Made by a program: the position numbers and the translations under genes. This document shows, in pieces, positions 1 to 8,164 of a stretch of DNA of 64,000 nucleotides (its first letter is position 1; each line of letters begins with the position of its first letter). The DNA is from Streptomyces netropsis. GTDB taxonomy: Bacteria > Actinomycetota > Actinomycetes > Streptomycetales > Streptomycetaceae. Below the pieces are notes generated by a model. That model saw only the letters and a program-made list of their open reading frames with translations. It made no database searches and was not told where the DNA came from. The DNA lies in contig NZ_JACHJG010000003.1 in assembly GCF_014203545.1 (NCBI RefSeq), positions 1-64,000 on the forward strand. The letters run 5' to 3'.

Positions 1-344
1 TCACCCAACGCACCACCGAAGATCCGGAAATCATGCGCGTACACAAAAACCGTACGCCCGTGCACCGTCCCCCACCCGGTGATCACACCATCGGTGTAAG
101 GCTTCTTCGCTTCCAGGCCGAAGCCCTGCGCGCGGTGCCGCCGCAGCGGCTCCACCTCGGAAAAAGAGCCCTCGTCGAGGAGGAGGTCAATACGCTCGCG
201 AGCCGTCAGCTTGCCCTTGGCCTTCTGGGCCTGGGTCGCCCGGTCACTGGGGCCACGCCGAACCTGCTCGCGGATGGCGTGCAGCTCGGCGACGCGCCCA
301 CGGACGTCACTCGCCTCTACGGGCGCACCTTCGAGATTGCTCAT
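1..344 (-). CDS. accB: Acyl-CoA carboxylase beta subunit (5' part, cut by window start)
   Basis: Carboxyltransferase subunit of acetyl/propionyl-CoA carboxylase, which makes malonyl- or methylmalonyl-CoA from the biotinylated alpha subunit. Only the first 114 residues lie in the window; the gene runs off the left edge. Visible landmarks are GRVAEL (about residue 14), KLTARERIDLLLDEGSF, the RRHRAQGFGLEAKKPYTDG stretch and VFVYAHDFRIFGGALG, all typical of the N-terminal carboxyltransferase fold. The ATG at 342-344 gives an N-terminus like that of Streptomyces AccB as I remember it. The ribosome site is weak. Its promoter must lie in 345-543. Which acyl-CoA it prefers cannot be told from this fragment. 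Confidence 0.9.
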   Translation of the reverse strand, partial: MSNLEGAPVEASDVRGRVAELHAIREQVRRGPSDRATQAQKAKGKLTARERIDLLLDEGSFSEVEPLRRHRAQGFGLEAKKPYTDGVITGWGTVHGRTVFVYAHDFRIFGGALG

Positions 345-460
345 GCATAGACGGTACGTGCCGGGGGTGCCGGAAACTCATGTCGGTTTCATACAACGTC
401 ATGCGCTGTTTCGTGGGCAGGCAGCACAGAAACGCACACGGGCTTTATCACTTCACCACA

Positions 461-496
461 CCCACAGTGGGCTTACAGGGCTGTGGGTATTCCACA
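461..496. promoter_or_regulatory. Nested inverted repeats upstream of accB
   Basis: CCCACAG (461-467) is the exact reverse complement of CTGTGGG (481-487), and TGTGG (482-486) is matched by CCACA (492-496). The element lies between the end of the lyase gene and the accB start, both read leftwards. It could be an operator or a weak terminator. No U-tract follows it, so an operator or simple structure is more likely. Confidence 0.3.
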
Positions 497-543
497 AATC
501 TCCAGGTCGCGAGCCGTAGGGCGAGCGTCTTGACGGCGGCGGC

Positions 544-2946
544 TCATCCGAGGACCACCTCGCAGGCGTGCGCCGCACACGCCGTTCCCGGCTGGACGCG
601 CAGTCGCAGCGCGGCTCCCGTGGCGAGCACGCGGACCGAGGCGTCGTGCGCGGTGACCCGGCGCACGGGCCGGGCCCAGAGGAGGTCGATCGGGGTGCCG
701 GCGCGCAGCGGGTCGGCGAGGTGGAGGGTTGCGGTGCGGCCCCGCCGGCGGACGAGCACGGCTGCGGGGGCCGTGACGCAGAGCGTACCGGCCGTGCCCG
801 GGGACCAGAAATTGGCCGCGGTCAGCCCCTGCGAGGGCAGTTCGACGGCCTGGCAGTCGCGGGAGTTGGCGAGGACCGTGAGCCGGTGCTCGTCCCGGGC
901 GTGGGCGGCGAGGGCGCGGGGGGTGACTCCGGGCATGAGGACGTAGGCGTAGGAGGAGTCCGCGGGGTCGGTGCCGTGGGGGCGCAGGAGGGTGAGGTAG
1001 CGGCGGGTGATCCGGTCGGGGCTGCCGCCGGTGTTGATGTCCCGCCAGGAGCCGGTGCGCGATCGGCGCAGTGCGGTGAGCGGGGTTCCGCCGGGGAAGA
1101 GGTAGCCGCCGTGCCCTTCGATATGGGCCCAGTGGGCGCGCTCGTAGACCTGCGACCAACCGTCGCCGGGGGGCTGGGGTGCGCCGTCGACGGTGAGCCG
1201 CGGGGTGCCGGCGGCGCCGAGGTTGCGGTTGTCGACGACCGTTTCGACGGGGACGCCGTCGTGCGCGGTGATCCCGGCGCCGAGGCAGACGACGGAATCG
1301 GCGGCGCAGAACCAGGACTTCCTGGCGTCCAGGGTGGAGCCGAGCCCCTTGAGGTGCTGGCCGACGGCGGCGAACTCGCCGTCGGTGACGCCGCCCACCC
1401 AGCGCGTGGCGGGCTTGGGTTCGCCCCAGCCGCCGCCCTCGTTGTCGGCGAGGGGCTTGGCGGAGACGGTGGTGCCGGGCAGCCGGTACGGGTCGACGGT
1501 GGGCCAGAAGCCGTCCGTGTACTGGTCGCCGCCGTGGTCGCGGCCCCACCAGTAGAGCATTCCGGCTCCGGTGTGCCAGCCGCGCGGGTTCTCGCCGTTG
1601 CCGTTCTCGTAGTGGCTGACGCGGTCGGAGGCCATGGCGATGTTCGCGGCCCAGCCGGGGCGCCGGTGGACGGCCCGGTCCATGGCGGCGAAGATCCGGT
1701 GTCCGACGGGCTCGGGGGCGGCGGGTGCCGGGCCGTCGTCGACGGCGGCGAGCCGGGCCAGGTCGGCGACACCGAACTGGGGGTCGGAACGCACGGGGCT
1801 GGTGGTGTCGCGGGCGATCCACCCCTTGACCAGGGCGTGCCAGCGGTCCCGATCCGTCGTGCTCGCTCCGTCGGACAGCAGCGCGATGGCGGCGATGAGC
1901 GCGTGGCCGCGCTGGTGGTCGCCCTGGGGCAGCCGCCGGGGGTCGGCGGTCTGCACACCCCTGCTGATGGCGCGCCCTGAGACGCTGTCCATCATCAGGC
2001 CGTTGTACAGCAGGGGGGCGTAGGCCCGCTCGACGCTGTCGTGGATGATCTGCCGACGGGGGTCGGCGATCTCCCAACTCGACCCGCGCAGCAGGGAGAA
2101 GAGCCGCCCGAGTCCGTCGAGCAGCACGTAGCCGTAGGTGCCGGAGTAGGCGACCCAGGTGTGCTGGATGAAGGAGCCGTCGGCGTAGAGCCCGTCGCCC
2201 TTGGTGACGTAGGGGAAGACCGGGGAGAGGGCGTCGCGGGCGAGGGCGACCTTGGCGGGGGCCGCGCCCAGGATGCCGCGCACGGCCACGACGCGGCACA
2301 GGTCGACGCGGTTGGCGCCGGTGCTGGTGCCGGTGTAGGCGCCGAGCAACGCGTCGGGGACGAAGTGGTCGACGGCGGCGAGTTGGCCCGCGCGCCGGGT
2401 GGGGTCGATGTGGTCGTGGAGGAGGGTGAGGGTGTCGAGGAGCAGTTGGGGGCTGCCGATCTGCCACTCCCACCAATTGCCGTAGCGGGTGGTTCCGGGG
2501 TGGTAGATCCGGTCGTGGAGGTGATCGAGTCCGGCGATCACGTCGGCGGCGAGCCCGGCGTCACCGGTGCCGCCGGTGCCGGGCTGGGCGTAGGCCTGGG
2601 CCATGGTGTGCAGGCGCGCGTAGCTCTGGGTGATGCCGGCGGGCGGGTCGAAGGGCGCGTCGGGCCAGAGCGAGGCGGGGCCGGGCCGCATGCCCGCCCG
2701 GTGGGCGCGGGCGAGGTCGCCGGTGCGGCGCAGGACCGAGGCGTACGGCTCGGCCGAGGCATCGAAGCCGGTGCCGAGCATGAGCTCGCGCCATCTCTCC
2801 CGCAGCACCCGGAACTCATCGGCCGGGGCCGCACCCGCGCCGGCCGCGGCGGCCGCGTCCATCGGCCCGGTGGCGGTGAGGCCGAGGGCGGTCACGGCGG
2901 AGGCGGCGAGGAAGCCGCGGCGGGTCCAGCTCGGGGCAGACGGCAC
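544..2946 (-). CDS. Exported polysaccharide lyase family 8 (hyaluronate/chondroitin/xanthan lyase type)
   Basis: Eliminative cleavage of uronic-acid polysaccharides outside the cell. The 800-residue protein begins with a Tat signal (TRRGFLAASAV near residue 8, then a hydrophobic stretch and an Ala-rich cleavage region). An alpha-toroid with NWWEWQIG (about 157-164) precedes the PL8 catalytic residues: Asn about 212 (ANRVDL), His about 262 (SFIQHT) and Tyr about 271 (SGTYGY). The HYENGNGENPRGW region follows, then beta-sandwich domains. I chose the GTG at 2946 because GGGAGA sits seven bases upstream and the Tat motif then falls at the very N-terminus; an ATG at 3039 in the same frame would add 31 residues lacking signal character. 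The exact substrate cannot be told from sequence alone. Confidence 0.88.
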   Translation of the reverse strand: MPSAPSWTRRGFLAASAVTALGLTATGPMDAAAAAGAGAAPADEFRVLRERWRELMLGTGFDASAEPYASVLRRTGDLARAHRAGMRPGPASLWPDAPFDPPAGITQSYARLHTMAQAYAQPGTGGTGDAGLAADVIAGLDHLHDRIYHPGTTRYGNWWEWQIGSPQLLLDTLTLLHDHIDPTRRAGQLAAVDHFVPDALLGAYTGTSTGANRVDLCRVVAVRGILGAAPAKVALARDALSPVFPYVTKGDGLYADGSFIQHTWVAYSGTYGYVLLDGLGRLFSLLRGSSWEIADPRRQIIHDSVERAYAPLLYNGLMMDSVSGRAISRGVQTADPRRLPQGDHQRGHALIAAIALLSDGASTTDRDRWHALVKGWIARDTTSPVRSDPQFGVADLARLAAVDDGPAPAAPEPVGHRIFAAMDRAVHRRPGWAANIAMASDRVSHYENGNGENPRGWHTGAGMLYWWGRDHGGDQYTDGFWPTVDPYRLPGTTVSAKPLADNEGGGWGEPKPATRWVGGVTDGEFAAVGQHLKGLGSTLDARKSWFCAADSVVCLGAGITAHDGVPVETVVDNRNLGAAGTPRLTVDGAPQPPGDGWSQVYERAHWAHIEGHGGYLFPGGTPLTALRRSRTGSWRDINTGGSPDRITRRYLTLLRPHGTDPADSSYAYVLMPGVTPRALAAHARDEHRLTVLANSRDCQAVELPSQGLTAANFWSPGTAGTLCVTAPAAVLVRRRGRTATLHLADPLRAGTPIDLLWARPVRRVTAHDASVRVLATGAALRLRVQPGTACAAHACEVVLG

Positions 2947-3089
2947 GGCGGATTCTCCCGGGGCACGAGGTGCGGGCGGTACCGGGGCCACACCGTGGCA
3001 CGGCGCGTGGACGTGCGGCAATACCGCCGACTCGGCCATAGCCGGATCCCCTCCCCGAAGACCTTCGCGAAGAATCCCCGGACATAGAT

Positions 3090-3140
3090 GTTGAAACTTG
3101 AACCAGATCGAGCTACCTTATTTCTCGTTGAACCTTCAAC
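3090..3140 (+). promoter_or_regulatory. Two near-palindromic boxes upstream of the YceI gene
   Basis: GTTGAA-CC-TTCAAC (3127-3140) is a perfect 6-bp inverted repeat around two bases. A second, imperfect copy GTTGAA-AC-TTGAAC lies at 3090-3103, 37 bp away centre to centre. The spacing and half-site size fit a dimeric winged-helix (MarR-like) operator. They sit in the divergent region between the lyase and YceI genes and could control either. No MarR gene is adjacent. Confidence 0.45.
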
Positions 3141-3165
3141 AATCTCGATCCCTCAGGAGAACGTC

Positions 3166-3789
3166 ATGGGCCTCTTCAGCCGCAAGAGCAGCACCGCCAC
3201 CGCAGTCGCCACCACCGCCGTCCTCGACGTGGACCCCGCACTGGCGGCCCTGACCGGCGACTACGCCATCGACCCGGCTCACAGCAGCATCGGCTTCACC
3301 GTGCGCCACGCCATGGTGACCAACGTGAAGGGCTCCTTCGCCGAGCACGAGGGCAGCCTTCACCTCGACGGCACCGACCCGTCCCGCTCCACGGCACGCA
3401 TCGACATCAAGATCGAGAGCGTGGACACCGGCATCAAGGACCGCGACGCCCATCTGCGCGGCGACGACTTCTTCGACGCCGCGGCGTTCCCCCTGATGAC
3501 CTTCCGCTCCACCACCGCCGAGCAGCTCGGCGGCGACCGCTACCGGATCACCGGCGACCTCACCATCAAGGACGTCACCCGCCCCCTCGCCATCGACCTG
3601 GAGTTCAACGGCTCGGCCACCGACGTCTACGGCAACGAGCGCGTCGGCTTCGAGGGCAGCGCCGAGATCCTGCGCTCCGACTGGGGTCTGACCTGGAACG
3701 CGGCCCTGGAGACCGGTGGTGTGATGGTCAGCGACAAGGTGAAGCTGACCTTCGACATCTCCGCCGTCAAGACCGCCGCCCAGGCCTGA
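3166..3789 (+). CDS. YceI family protein
   Basis: 207-residue YceI-like lipocalin-fold protein; family members bind polyisoprenoid or amphiphilic ligands. The core begins at about residue 30 with GDYAIDPAHSSIGFTVRHAM, followed by GSF.EHEG, the conserved KDRDAHLRGDDFFDAAAFP segment, and ends with LTWNAALETGGVMVSDKVKLTFDI. The N-terminus (MGLFSRKSSTATAVATT) is not a signal peptide, so it is probably cytoplasmic, unlike the periplasmic E. coli protein. The ATG at 3166 has CAGGAG seven bases upstream; earlier in-frame starts would translate the operator-like region. It converges closely with the FAD monooxygenase gene (11-bp gap). Confidence 0.88.
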   Translation: MGLFSRKSSTATAVATTAVLDVDPALAALTGDYAIDPAHSSIGFTVRHAMVTNVKGSFAEHEGSLHLDGTDPSRSTARIDIKIESVDTGIKDRDAHLRGDDFFDAAAFPLMTFRSTTAEQLGGDRYRITGDLTIKDVTRPLAIDLEFNGSATDVYGNERVGFEGSAEILRSDWGLTWNAALETGGVMVSDKVKLTFDISAVKTAAQA

Positions 3790-3800
3790 CCCCGTGCGGA

Positions 3801-5318
3801 TCAGCGACCGAGGCGCCGCAGACAGTCGATGACGTCGGCGCCTCGGTCCGCGGCCGCGCTCAGCGCTATGTGGTTGTCGGGCCGTACGAGCACGAGACTC
3901 CCCCGGCCTTCCGCCACCCCGTACGCCGCGCGGGCGTGCCCCTCGGGATCCGCGAGCCCTTCCCCGGGCCCCGCACCGACAAGGCAGGTGCGGACGGAGT
4001 CACCGCACTCCCCCGCCACCTCCGCCAGCGCCTTCGCGCTGTCCTCGCCGAAACCCAGCAGCGTGAAATGCGGTCCGGCGAAGACGTCGAAGAGCCGCAC
4101 CGGCCGGCCGGTGACCGCGTCCACGCAGGGCGCGTCCGGTGCCCGGTCGCCCGCCGTCTCCCCACCGCACGCCAGTGAACTCCAGCGGTAACCCACGCCC
4201 AGCGTGGTGACGGCGTCGTCGATGACCACCTCCGTGCCGACGCCCGCTTCCCTGACGGCCACCCGCACCGCCCGCATCCGCTCGTCGGTGGTCCGGAGCG
4301 TCCAGGCCGCGACGGGGAGCCGCTCCTCCTCGTATGTGTCCAACAGCCCCTCTCCCGCCTGCCCCTTGGCGACGAGCGCGAGCTTCCAGCCGAGGTTGAA
4401 GGCGTCCTGGACGCCGGTGTTCATCCCGAGGCCGCCCGCTATCGGCTGCACGTGTGCCGCGTCGCCCGCGAGGAAGGCGCGACCGACCCTGAAGCGCTCG
4501 GCCATCCGTACGTTGATGCGGTAGGTCGAGATCCATGTGGGGTTGGTGAGCCGCACCCCGGGCATCCGCGCGTGCCGGTCGAAGAGGCGCTGAAAGGTCT
4601 CCAGCGAAGGCGCCACCAGGCGGCCCTCGGCATCGCGCTCGGGTGTCCCCTGAAGCTGCCAGGAGTCGGTGCCCGGAACGGGCCAGAGCATGATCGCGCC
4701 GTCCTCGTCGAACCACTGGTGCCAGTAGGCGCGGTCCAGCCCCTCGGCCTCCACGTCCCCGATCACCATGCATTCCTCGTCCTCGGACTCGCCCTCGAAG
4801 GACACGCCGAGCGCCTTGCGCATGATGCCCCTTCCGCCGTCGCACCCCACGACGTACGACGTCTCGATGCGCCGCCCGTCCACGAGCGTGACGGTCACCC
4901 CCTGCTCGTCCTGCGTCAACCCGGCCATCTCACAGCCGAGTTCGACCTCGGCCCCGTACTCGGCGAGCTTGGCGCGGAGGATCTCCTCGGTGCGCCACTG
5001 CGGTATGCCCAGGCCCTTTCCGTACGGTGCGCCGGGCGTCGGGACCGCTCCCGCGAAGATCTCGGTGTCGGCCAGCGGGACGCCTCCCCGGTACTTGCGC
5101 AACACCGTGCGCTCGATGCCCGCGGCGTCGAACTCCGCCGCCACGCCGAGGTCCTTGAACACCTCACGGCTGCGCTGATTGGGACCCTTGGCGCGCGAAG
5201 TGCGGTGGAAGGCGGGGGACTTGTCGATGATGCGGACCGGCACCCCGGCCCGGGCGATGGTGCACGCGAGAGTCAGCCCGGTCGGCCCGGCGCCCACGAT
5301 CAGCACTGTGGATGTCAT
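3801..5318 (-). CDS. FAD-dependent aromatic-ring monooxygenase
   Basis: Class A flavoprotein hydroxylase (PheA/TfdB/MhpA type) of 505 residues that would use NAD(P)H and O2 on a phenolic or polyketide-like substrate. The FAD dinucleotide motif VGAGPTGLTLA is at residues 6-16, the DG motif in VVGCDGGRG near 158, and the second FAD motif FLAGDAAHVQPIAGGLGMN near 285. A thioredoxin-like C-terminal domain follows. The start at 5318 has GGAGGG nine bases upstream and puts the Rossmann motif at the N-terminus. A TetR gene is divergent across a 106-bp gap, the usual arrangement for a substrate-induced catabolic or detoxifying hydroxylase. The substrate is unknown. Confidence 0.87.
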   Translation of the reverse strand: MTSTVLIVGAGPTGLTLACTIARAGVPVRIIDKSPAFHRTSRAKGPNQRSREVFKDLGVAAEFDAAGIERTVLRKYRGGVPLADTEIFAGAVPTPGAPYGKGLGIPQWRTEEILRAKLAEYGAEVELGCEMAGLTQDEQGVTVTLVDGRRIETSYVVGCDGGRGIMRKALGVSFEGESEDEECMVIGDVEAEGLDRAYWHQWFDEDGAIMLWPVPGTDSWQLQGTPERDAEGRLVAPSLETFQRLFDRHARMPGVRLTNPTWISTYRINVRMAERFRVGRAFLAGDAAHVQPIAGGLGMNTGVQDAFNLGWKLALVAKGQAGEGLLDTYEEERLPVAAWTLRTTDERMRAVRVAVREAGVGTEVVIDDAVTTLGVGYRWSSLACGGETAGDRAPDAPCVDAVTGRPVRLFDVFAGPHFTLLGFGEDSAKALAEVAGECGDSVRTCLVGAGPGEGLADPEGHARAAYGVAEGRGSLVLVRPDNHIALSAAADRGADVIDCLRRLGR

Positions 5319-5379
5319 GCGGTGTCCCTCCGTCGTTCGGTGTCTCCATGAAAGGCCCCCGGAACAGAAAATGCAACCG

Positions 5380-5418
5380 GGTAACAAATCTTTCTTGGTA
5401 ACGAGAATCTGGTAGGGT
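5380..5418 (+). promoter_or_regulatory. TetR promoter region with direct repeats
   Basis: GGTAAC occurs twice (5380-5385 and 5397-5402), each followed by an ATCT-like stretch, forming direct repeats in the divergent FAD monooxygenase/TetR gap. TAGGGT at 5413-5418 is a good Streptomyces -10 box whose expected start point, about seven bases on, falls on the GTG of the TetR gene. The regulator mRNA may therefore be leaderless. The repeats would lie over the -35 area, as expected for autorepression. Confidence 0.4.
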
Positions 5419-5424
5419 GGTCGT

Positions 5425-6072
5425 GTGAACGAGGCGACCGGACTGCGGGAACGGAAGAAGCAGCGCACGCGAGAGGCGCTGTCCAGCACGGCGATCGAGC
5501 TCTTCCTGGAGCGGGGCTTCGATCAGGTGTCGGTCGCGGACGTGGCGGCCGCGGTGGAGGTGTCCAAGCCGACCCTCTTCCGCTATTTCCCGGCCAAGGA
5601 GGATCTGGCCCTGCACCGGATCGCCGACCATCAGGGCGAGTCCGCCCGCGTGGTGCGCGACCGGGCCGCGGGCCAGTCGCCGCTGGCCGCCCTGCGCTCC
5701 CACTTCCATGCGCGGCTCGATGCCCACGACCCGATCACGGGCCTCAACGACGACGCCCGGATCCGGGCGTTCAACGACATGCTCTACACCACGCCCAGCC
5801 TGCTGGCCCGGCTGGTGCGCTACACCGGGCGGGACGAGGAGGAGCTGACCGAGGCGCTCCACGAGACCGCCGACGACGGCGCGGCGACGGCTCGGTTCGC
5901 GGCCGAGCTCGCGGCCGCGCAGATCATCACCCTCCACCGGCGCCTCGCCGAGGCGAACTGGCGCAGGATCGCGGACGGCCGCACCGCCGAGCAGGCGCTG
6001 CCCGAAGCGCACGCCGCCGCCGAGCTCGGTTACGACCTGCTCGGCGGCGGGCTGGCGGCCCACTACGGCTGA
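5425..6072 (+). CDS. TetR family transcriptional regulator
   Basis: 215-residue repressor. The N-terminal helix-turn-helix spans about residues 8-55 (RKKQRTREALSSTAIELFLERGF, then VADVAAAVEVSKPTLFRYFPAKEDL), with the usual TetR_N spacing. The C-terminal half resembles the MftR-type ligand domain common in actinobacteria. It is divergent from the FAD monooxygenase and probably represses it and itself, with the hydroxylase substrate as the likely inducer. The GTG at 5425 is preceded by TAGGGT, suggesting a leaderless transcript. Confidence 0.88.
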   Translation: MNEATGLRERKKQRTREALSSTAIELFLERGFDQVSVADVAAAVEVSKPTLFRYFPAKEDLALHRIADHQGESARVVRDRAAGQSPLAALRSHFHARLDAHDPITGLNDDARIRAFNDMLYTTPSLLARLVRYTGRDEEELTEALHETADDGAATARFAAELAAAQIITLHRRLAEANWRRIADGRTAEQALPEAHAAAELGYDLLGGGLAAHYG

Positions 6073-6149
6073 CGGGCGGCGCCGGGGCGGCGGGCGGCCG
6101 CGCCCACGGCGGCGCCCCTGCGTCCCGGCACCACCCTGCGCCCCCGGCG

Positions 6150-7784
6150 CTACTCCTGCGGCTCGACCCCCGCTCGCCGCAGACCGTAGGCGTAGGCGTC
6201 GTCGAGTGCCTGCCAGGACGCGGCGATGACGTTTTCCGCGACACCGACGGTGGACCACTCGCCGCGCTCGTCGCTCGTGGAGACCAGGACCCGGGTGATC
6301 GAGCCCGTGCCCAGGCTGCCTTCCAGGATGCGGACCTTGTAGTCCGTCAGCTTCAGCGCGGCCAGCTGCGGATAGATGCGCTCCAGCGCGACGCGCAGCG
6401 CGCGGTCGAGGGCGTTGACCGGGCCGTTGCCCTCCGCGGTGGCGACGATGCGCTCGCCCTTGGCCCACAGCTTCACGGTCGCCTCGTTGGCGTGCGTGCC
6501 GTCGGGCCGGTCCTCGACGATCGCGCGCCAGGACTCCACGCGGTAGTAGCGGCGGGATCGGCCTTCGACCTCCGCGCGCAGCAGCAGCTCGAAGGAAGCG
6601 TCGGCGGCCTCGTACGTATAGCCGGCGAGTTCACGCTCCTTGACGCGCTCGACGACCCGCGCGACCAGGGCGCGGTCGTCGCCGAGGTCGATGCCCAGCT
6701 CCTTGCCCTTGAGCTCGATGGACGCCCGCCCGGCCATGTCGGAGACGAGCATCCGCATGGTGTTGCCGACCCGCTCCGGGTCGATGTGCTGGTACAGATC
6801 GGGGTCGACCTTGATCGCCGATGCGTGCAGCCCCGCCTTGTGGGCGAAGGCGGAGACCCCTACATAGGGCTGGTGGGTGGAGGGCGTGAGGTTGACGACC
6901 TCGGCGATGGCGTGCGAGATGCGCGTCATCTCCGCCAGCTTTCCCGGCGGGAGCACCCGTCGGTCGTACTTGATCTCCAACGCCGCGACCACGGGGAAGA
7001 GGTTGGAGTTGCCGACCCGCTCGCCGTAGCCGTTGGCGGTGCACTGCACGTGCGTGGCGCCGGCGTCCACGGCGGCGAGCGTATTGGCCACCGCGCAGCC
7101 GGTGTCGTCCTGGGCGTGGATGCCGAGCCGGGCGCCGGTCTCGGCCAGCACGGCCTCCACCACCGTCCGGACCTGGGCGGGGAGCATGCCGCCGTTGGTG
7201 TCGCAGAGCACGACCACATCGGCACCGGCCTCGTGCGCGGTGCGCACGACCTGCGTCGCGTAGCCGGGGTTGGCGTGGTAGCCGTCGAAGAAGTGCTCGC
7301 AGTCGACGAAGACGCGACGGCCCCGCTCCCGCAGATAGGAGACGGTGTCCCGCACCATCGCCAGGTTCTCGTCCAGCGTGGTGCGCAGGGCGAGTTCGAC
7401 GTGCCGGTCGTGGGACTTGGCCACCAGGGTGACGACCGGGGCGCCGGAGTCGACCAGTGCGGCGACCTGCGGGTCGTCCTCGGCCCGTACGCCCGCCTTG
7501 CGCGTGGCACCGAAAGCGACGAGCTGTGCGTGCCGGAAGTCGATCTCGGCGGCGGCCCGCTGGAAGAACTCGGTGTCGCGGGGGTTGGCGCCGGGCCAGC
7601 CGCCCTCGATGAAGCCGACGCCGAAGTCGTCCAGGTGCCGGGCGATGGTCAGCTTGTCCGCGACGGTGAGGCTGATGCCCTCGCGCTGTGCGCCGTCGCG
7701 CAGCGTCGTGTCGAAGACGTGGAAGCCGTCGTCGACCTGAAGGCTGTCCTCGGCGGGGAAGCCGTCCTCGGGTGCGTCCGTCAT
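6150..7784 (-). CDS. cimA: (R)-citramalate synthase
   Basis: Condenses pyruvate with acetyl-CoA to citramalate, the first step of the threonine-independent route to 2-oxobutyrate and isoleucine. It is a 544-residue member of the HMGL-like family. The catalytic barrel carries FDTTLRDGAQREG near residue 24, and HAQDDTGCAVANTLAAVDAG and QCTANGYGERVGN near 230-260. A C-terminal LeuA-type allosteric domain (about 410-535) normally binds isoleucine. The ATG at 7784 has CAGGAG upstream. The gene is preceded by a candidate leader peptide and attenuator (7892-8022) and stands downstream of leuB, ilvE and a transporter on the same strand. A GAxR-type 2-isopropylmalate synthase is less likely given the family pattern. 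Confidence 0.92.
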   Translation of the reverse strand: MTDAPEDGFPAEDSLQVDDGFHVFDTTLRDGAQREGISLTVADKLTIARHLDDFGVGFIEGGWPGANPRDTEFFQRAAAEIDFRHAQLVAFGATRKAGVRAEDDPQVAALVDSGAPVVTLVAKSHDRHVELALRTTLDENLAMVRDTVSYLRERGRRVFVDCEHFFDGYHANPGYATQVVRTAHEAGADVVVLCDTNGGMLPAQVRTVVEAVLAETGARLGIHAQDDTGCAVANTLAAVDAGATHVQCTANGYGERVGNSNLFPVVAALEIKYDRRVLPPGKLAEMTRISHAIAEVVNLTPSTHQPYVGVSAFAHKAGLHASAIKVDPDLYQHIDPERVGNTMRMLVSDMAGRASIELKGKELGIDLGDDRALVARVVERVKERELAGYTYEAADASFELLLRAEVEGRSRRYYRVESWRAIVEDRPDGTHANEATVKLWAKGERIVATAEGNGPVNALDRALRVALERIYPQLAALKLTDYKVRILEGSLGTGSITRVLVSTSDERGEWSTVGVAENVIAASWQALDDAYAYGLRRAGVEPQE

Positions 7785-7891
7785 GCTGCTCTGACTCCTG
7801 TCGAGATCTCGGTCTACCGGAATAACCGGTTCCACCGTCCCCCTATGATCCCGCGCGATACGCCTCCGGCGTGGTGGGCCGGGAAACGAAA

Positions 7892-7917
7892 AGACCTCTC
7901 GCGGGTGCGAGAGGTCT
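7892..7917 (-). terminator. Attenuator-like terminator upstream of cimA
   Basis: AGACCTCTCGC (7892-7902) pairs perfectly with GCGAGAGGTCT (7907-7917) around a 4-base loop. In the cimA direction the stem is followed by TTTTCGTTT, so it is a good intrinsic terminator. It lies about 110 bases before the cimA start and after a short open frame, which is the layout of ribosome-mediated attenuation. A smaller hairpin, TCGTAC (7948-7953) with GTACGA (7961-7966), lies between the peptide and the terminator and could be the pause or antiterminator arm. Confidence 0.75.
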
Positions 7918-7971
7918 GCGCGCGGGTCTGGGACGACGGTGTCCGCGTCGTACTGGGTTGGTACGAGGCGG

Positions 7972-8022
7972 TCACTGCGGACCGGCGCGCCTGCTGCCAA
8001 TAATCATGGCGAACGAGAGCAT
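7972..8022 (-). CDS. Candidate cimA leader peptide (16 aa)
   Basis: Reads MLSFAMIIGSRRAGPQ and stops 55 bases before the terminator hairpin. The start at 8022 has AGGA about nine bases upstream; an internal ATG at 8007 would give MIIGSRRAGPQ. The two adjacent isoleucine codons are both ATT, which is rare in this genome where ATC dominates. Because CimA makes the precursor of isoleucine, scarcity of charged Ile-tRNA would stall the ribosome here and favour read-through. No homologue was compared, so this is inference from layout, codon choice and pathway. Confidence 0.6.
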   Translation of the reverse strand: MLSFAMIIGSRRAGPQ

Positions 8023-8084
8023 GGCGCCATCCTGGCACGGAACCCCGATGGGGCGCGGTCGGATCTCACGATGCGGTCAGTGTC

Positions 8085-8164
8085 GCCCTCAAACGCCGGG
8101 CGGGCTGGATTGTGCCGGGCTCGACTTCGCGGGCTCGGTCGTGTCCTCGATCGCCGGGCGGGCC
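8085..8164. repeat. Two half-copies of a dispersed palindromic repeat
   Basis: 8085-8106 and 8143-8164 both match the arm CCTCAATCGCCGG-CGGGCT seen complete at 13877-13925 and 27011-27060. Both copies are in the same orientation and form the 3' end of the symporter gene. Confidence 0.6.

Noticed and set aside
3040..3165. Longer YceI protein starting near 3088
   Set aside because: The extra residues would be translated from the paired palindromes, and the ATG at 3166 has a good ribosome site.
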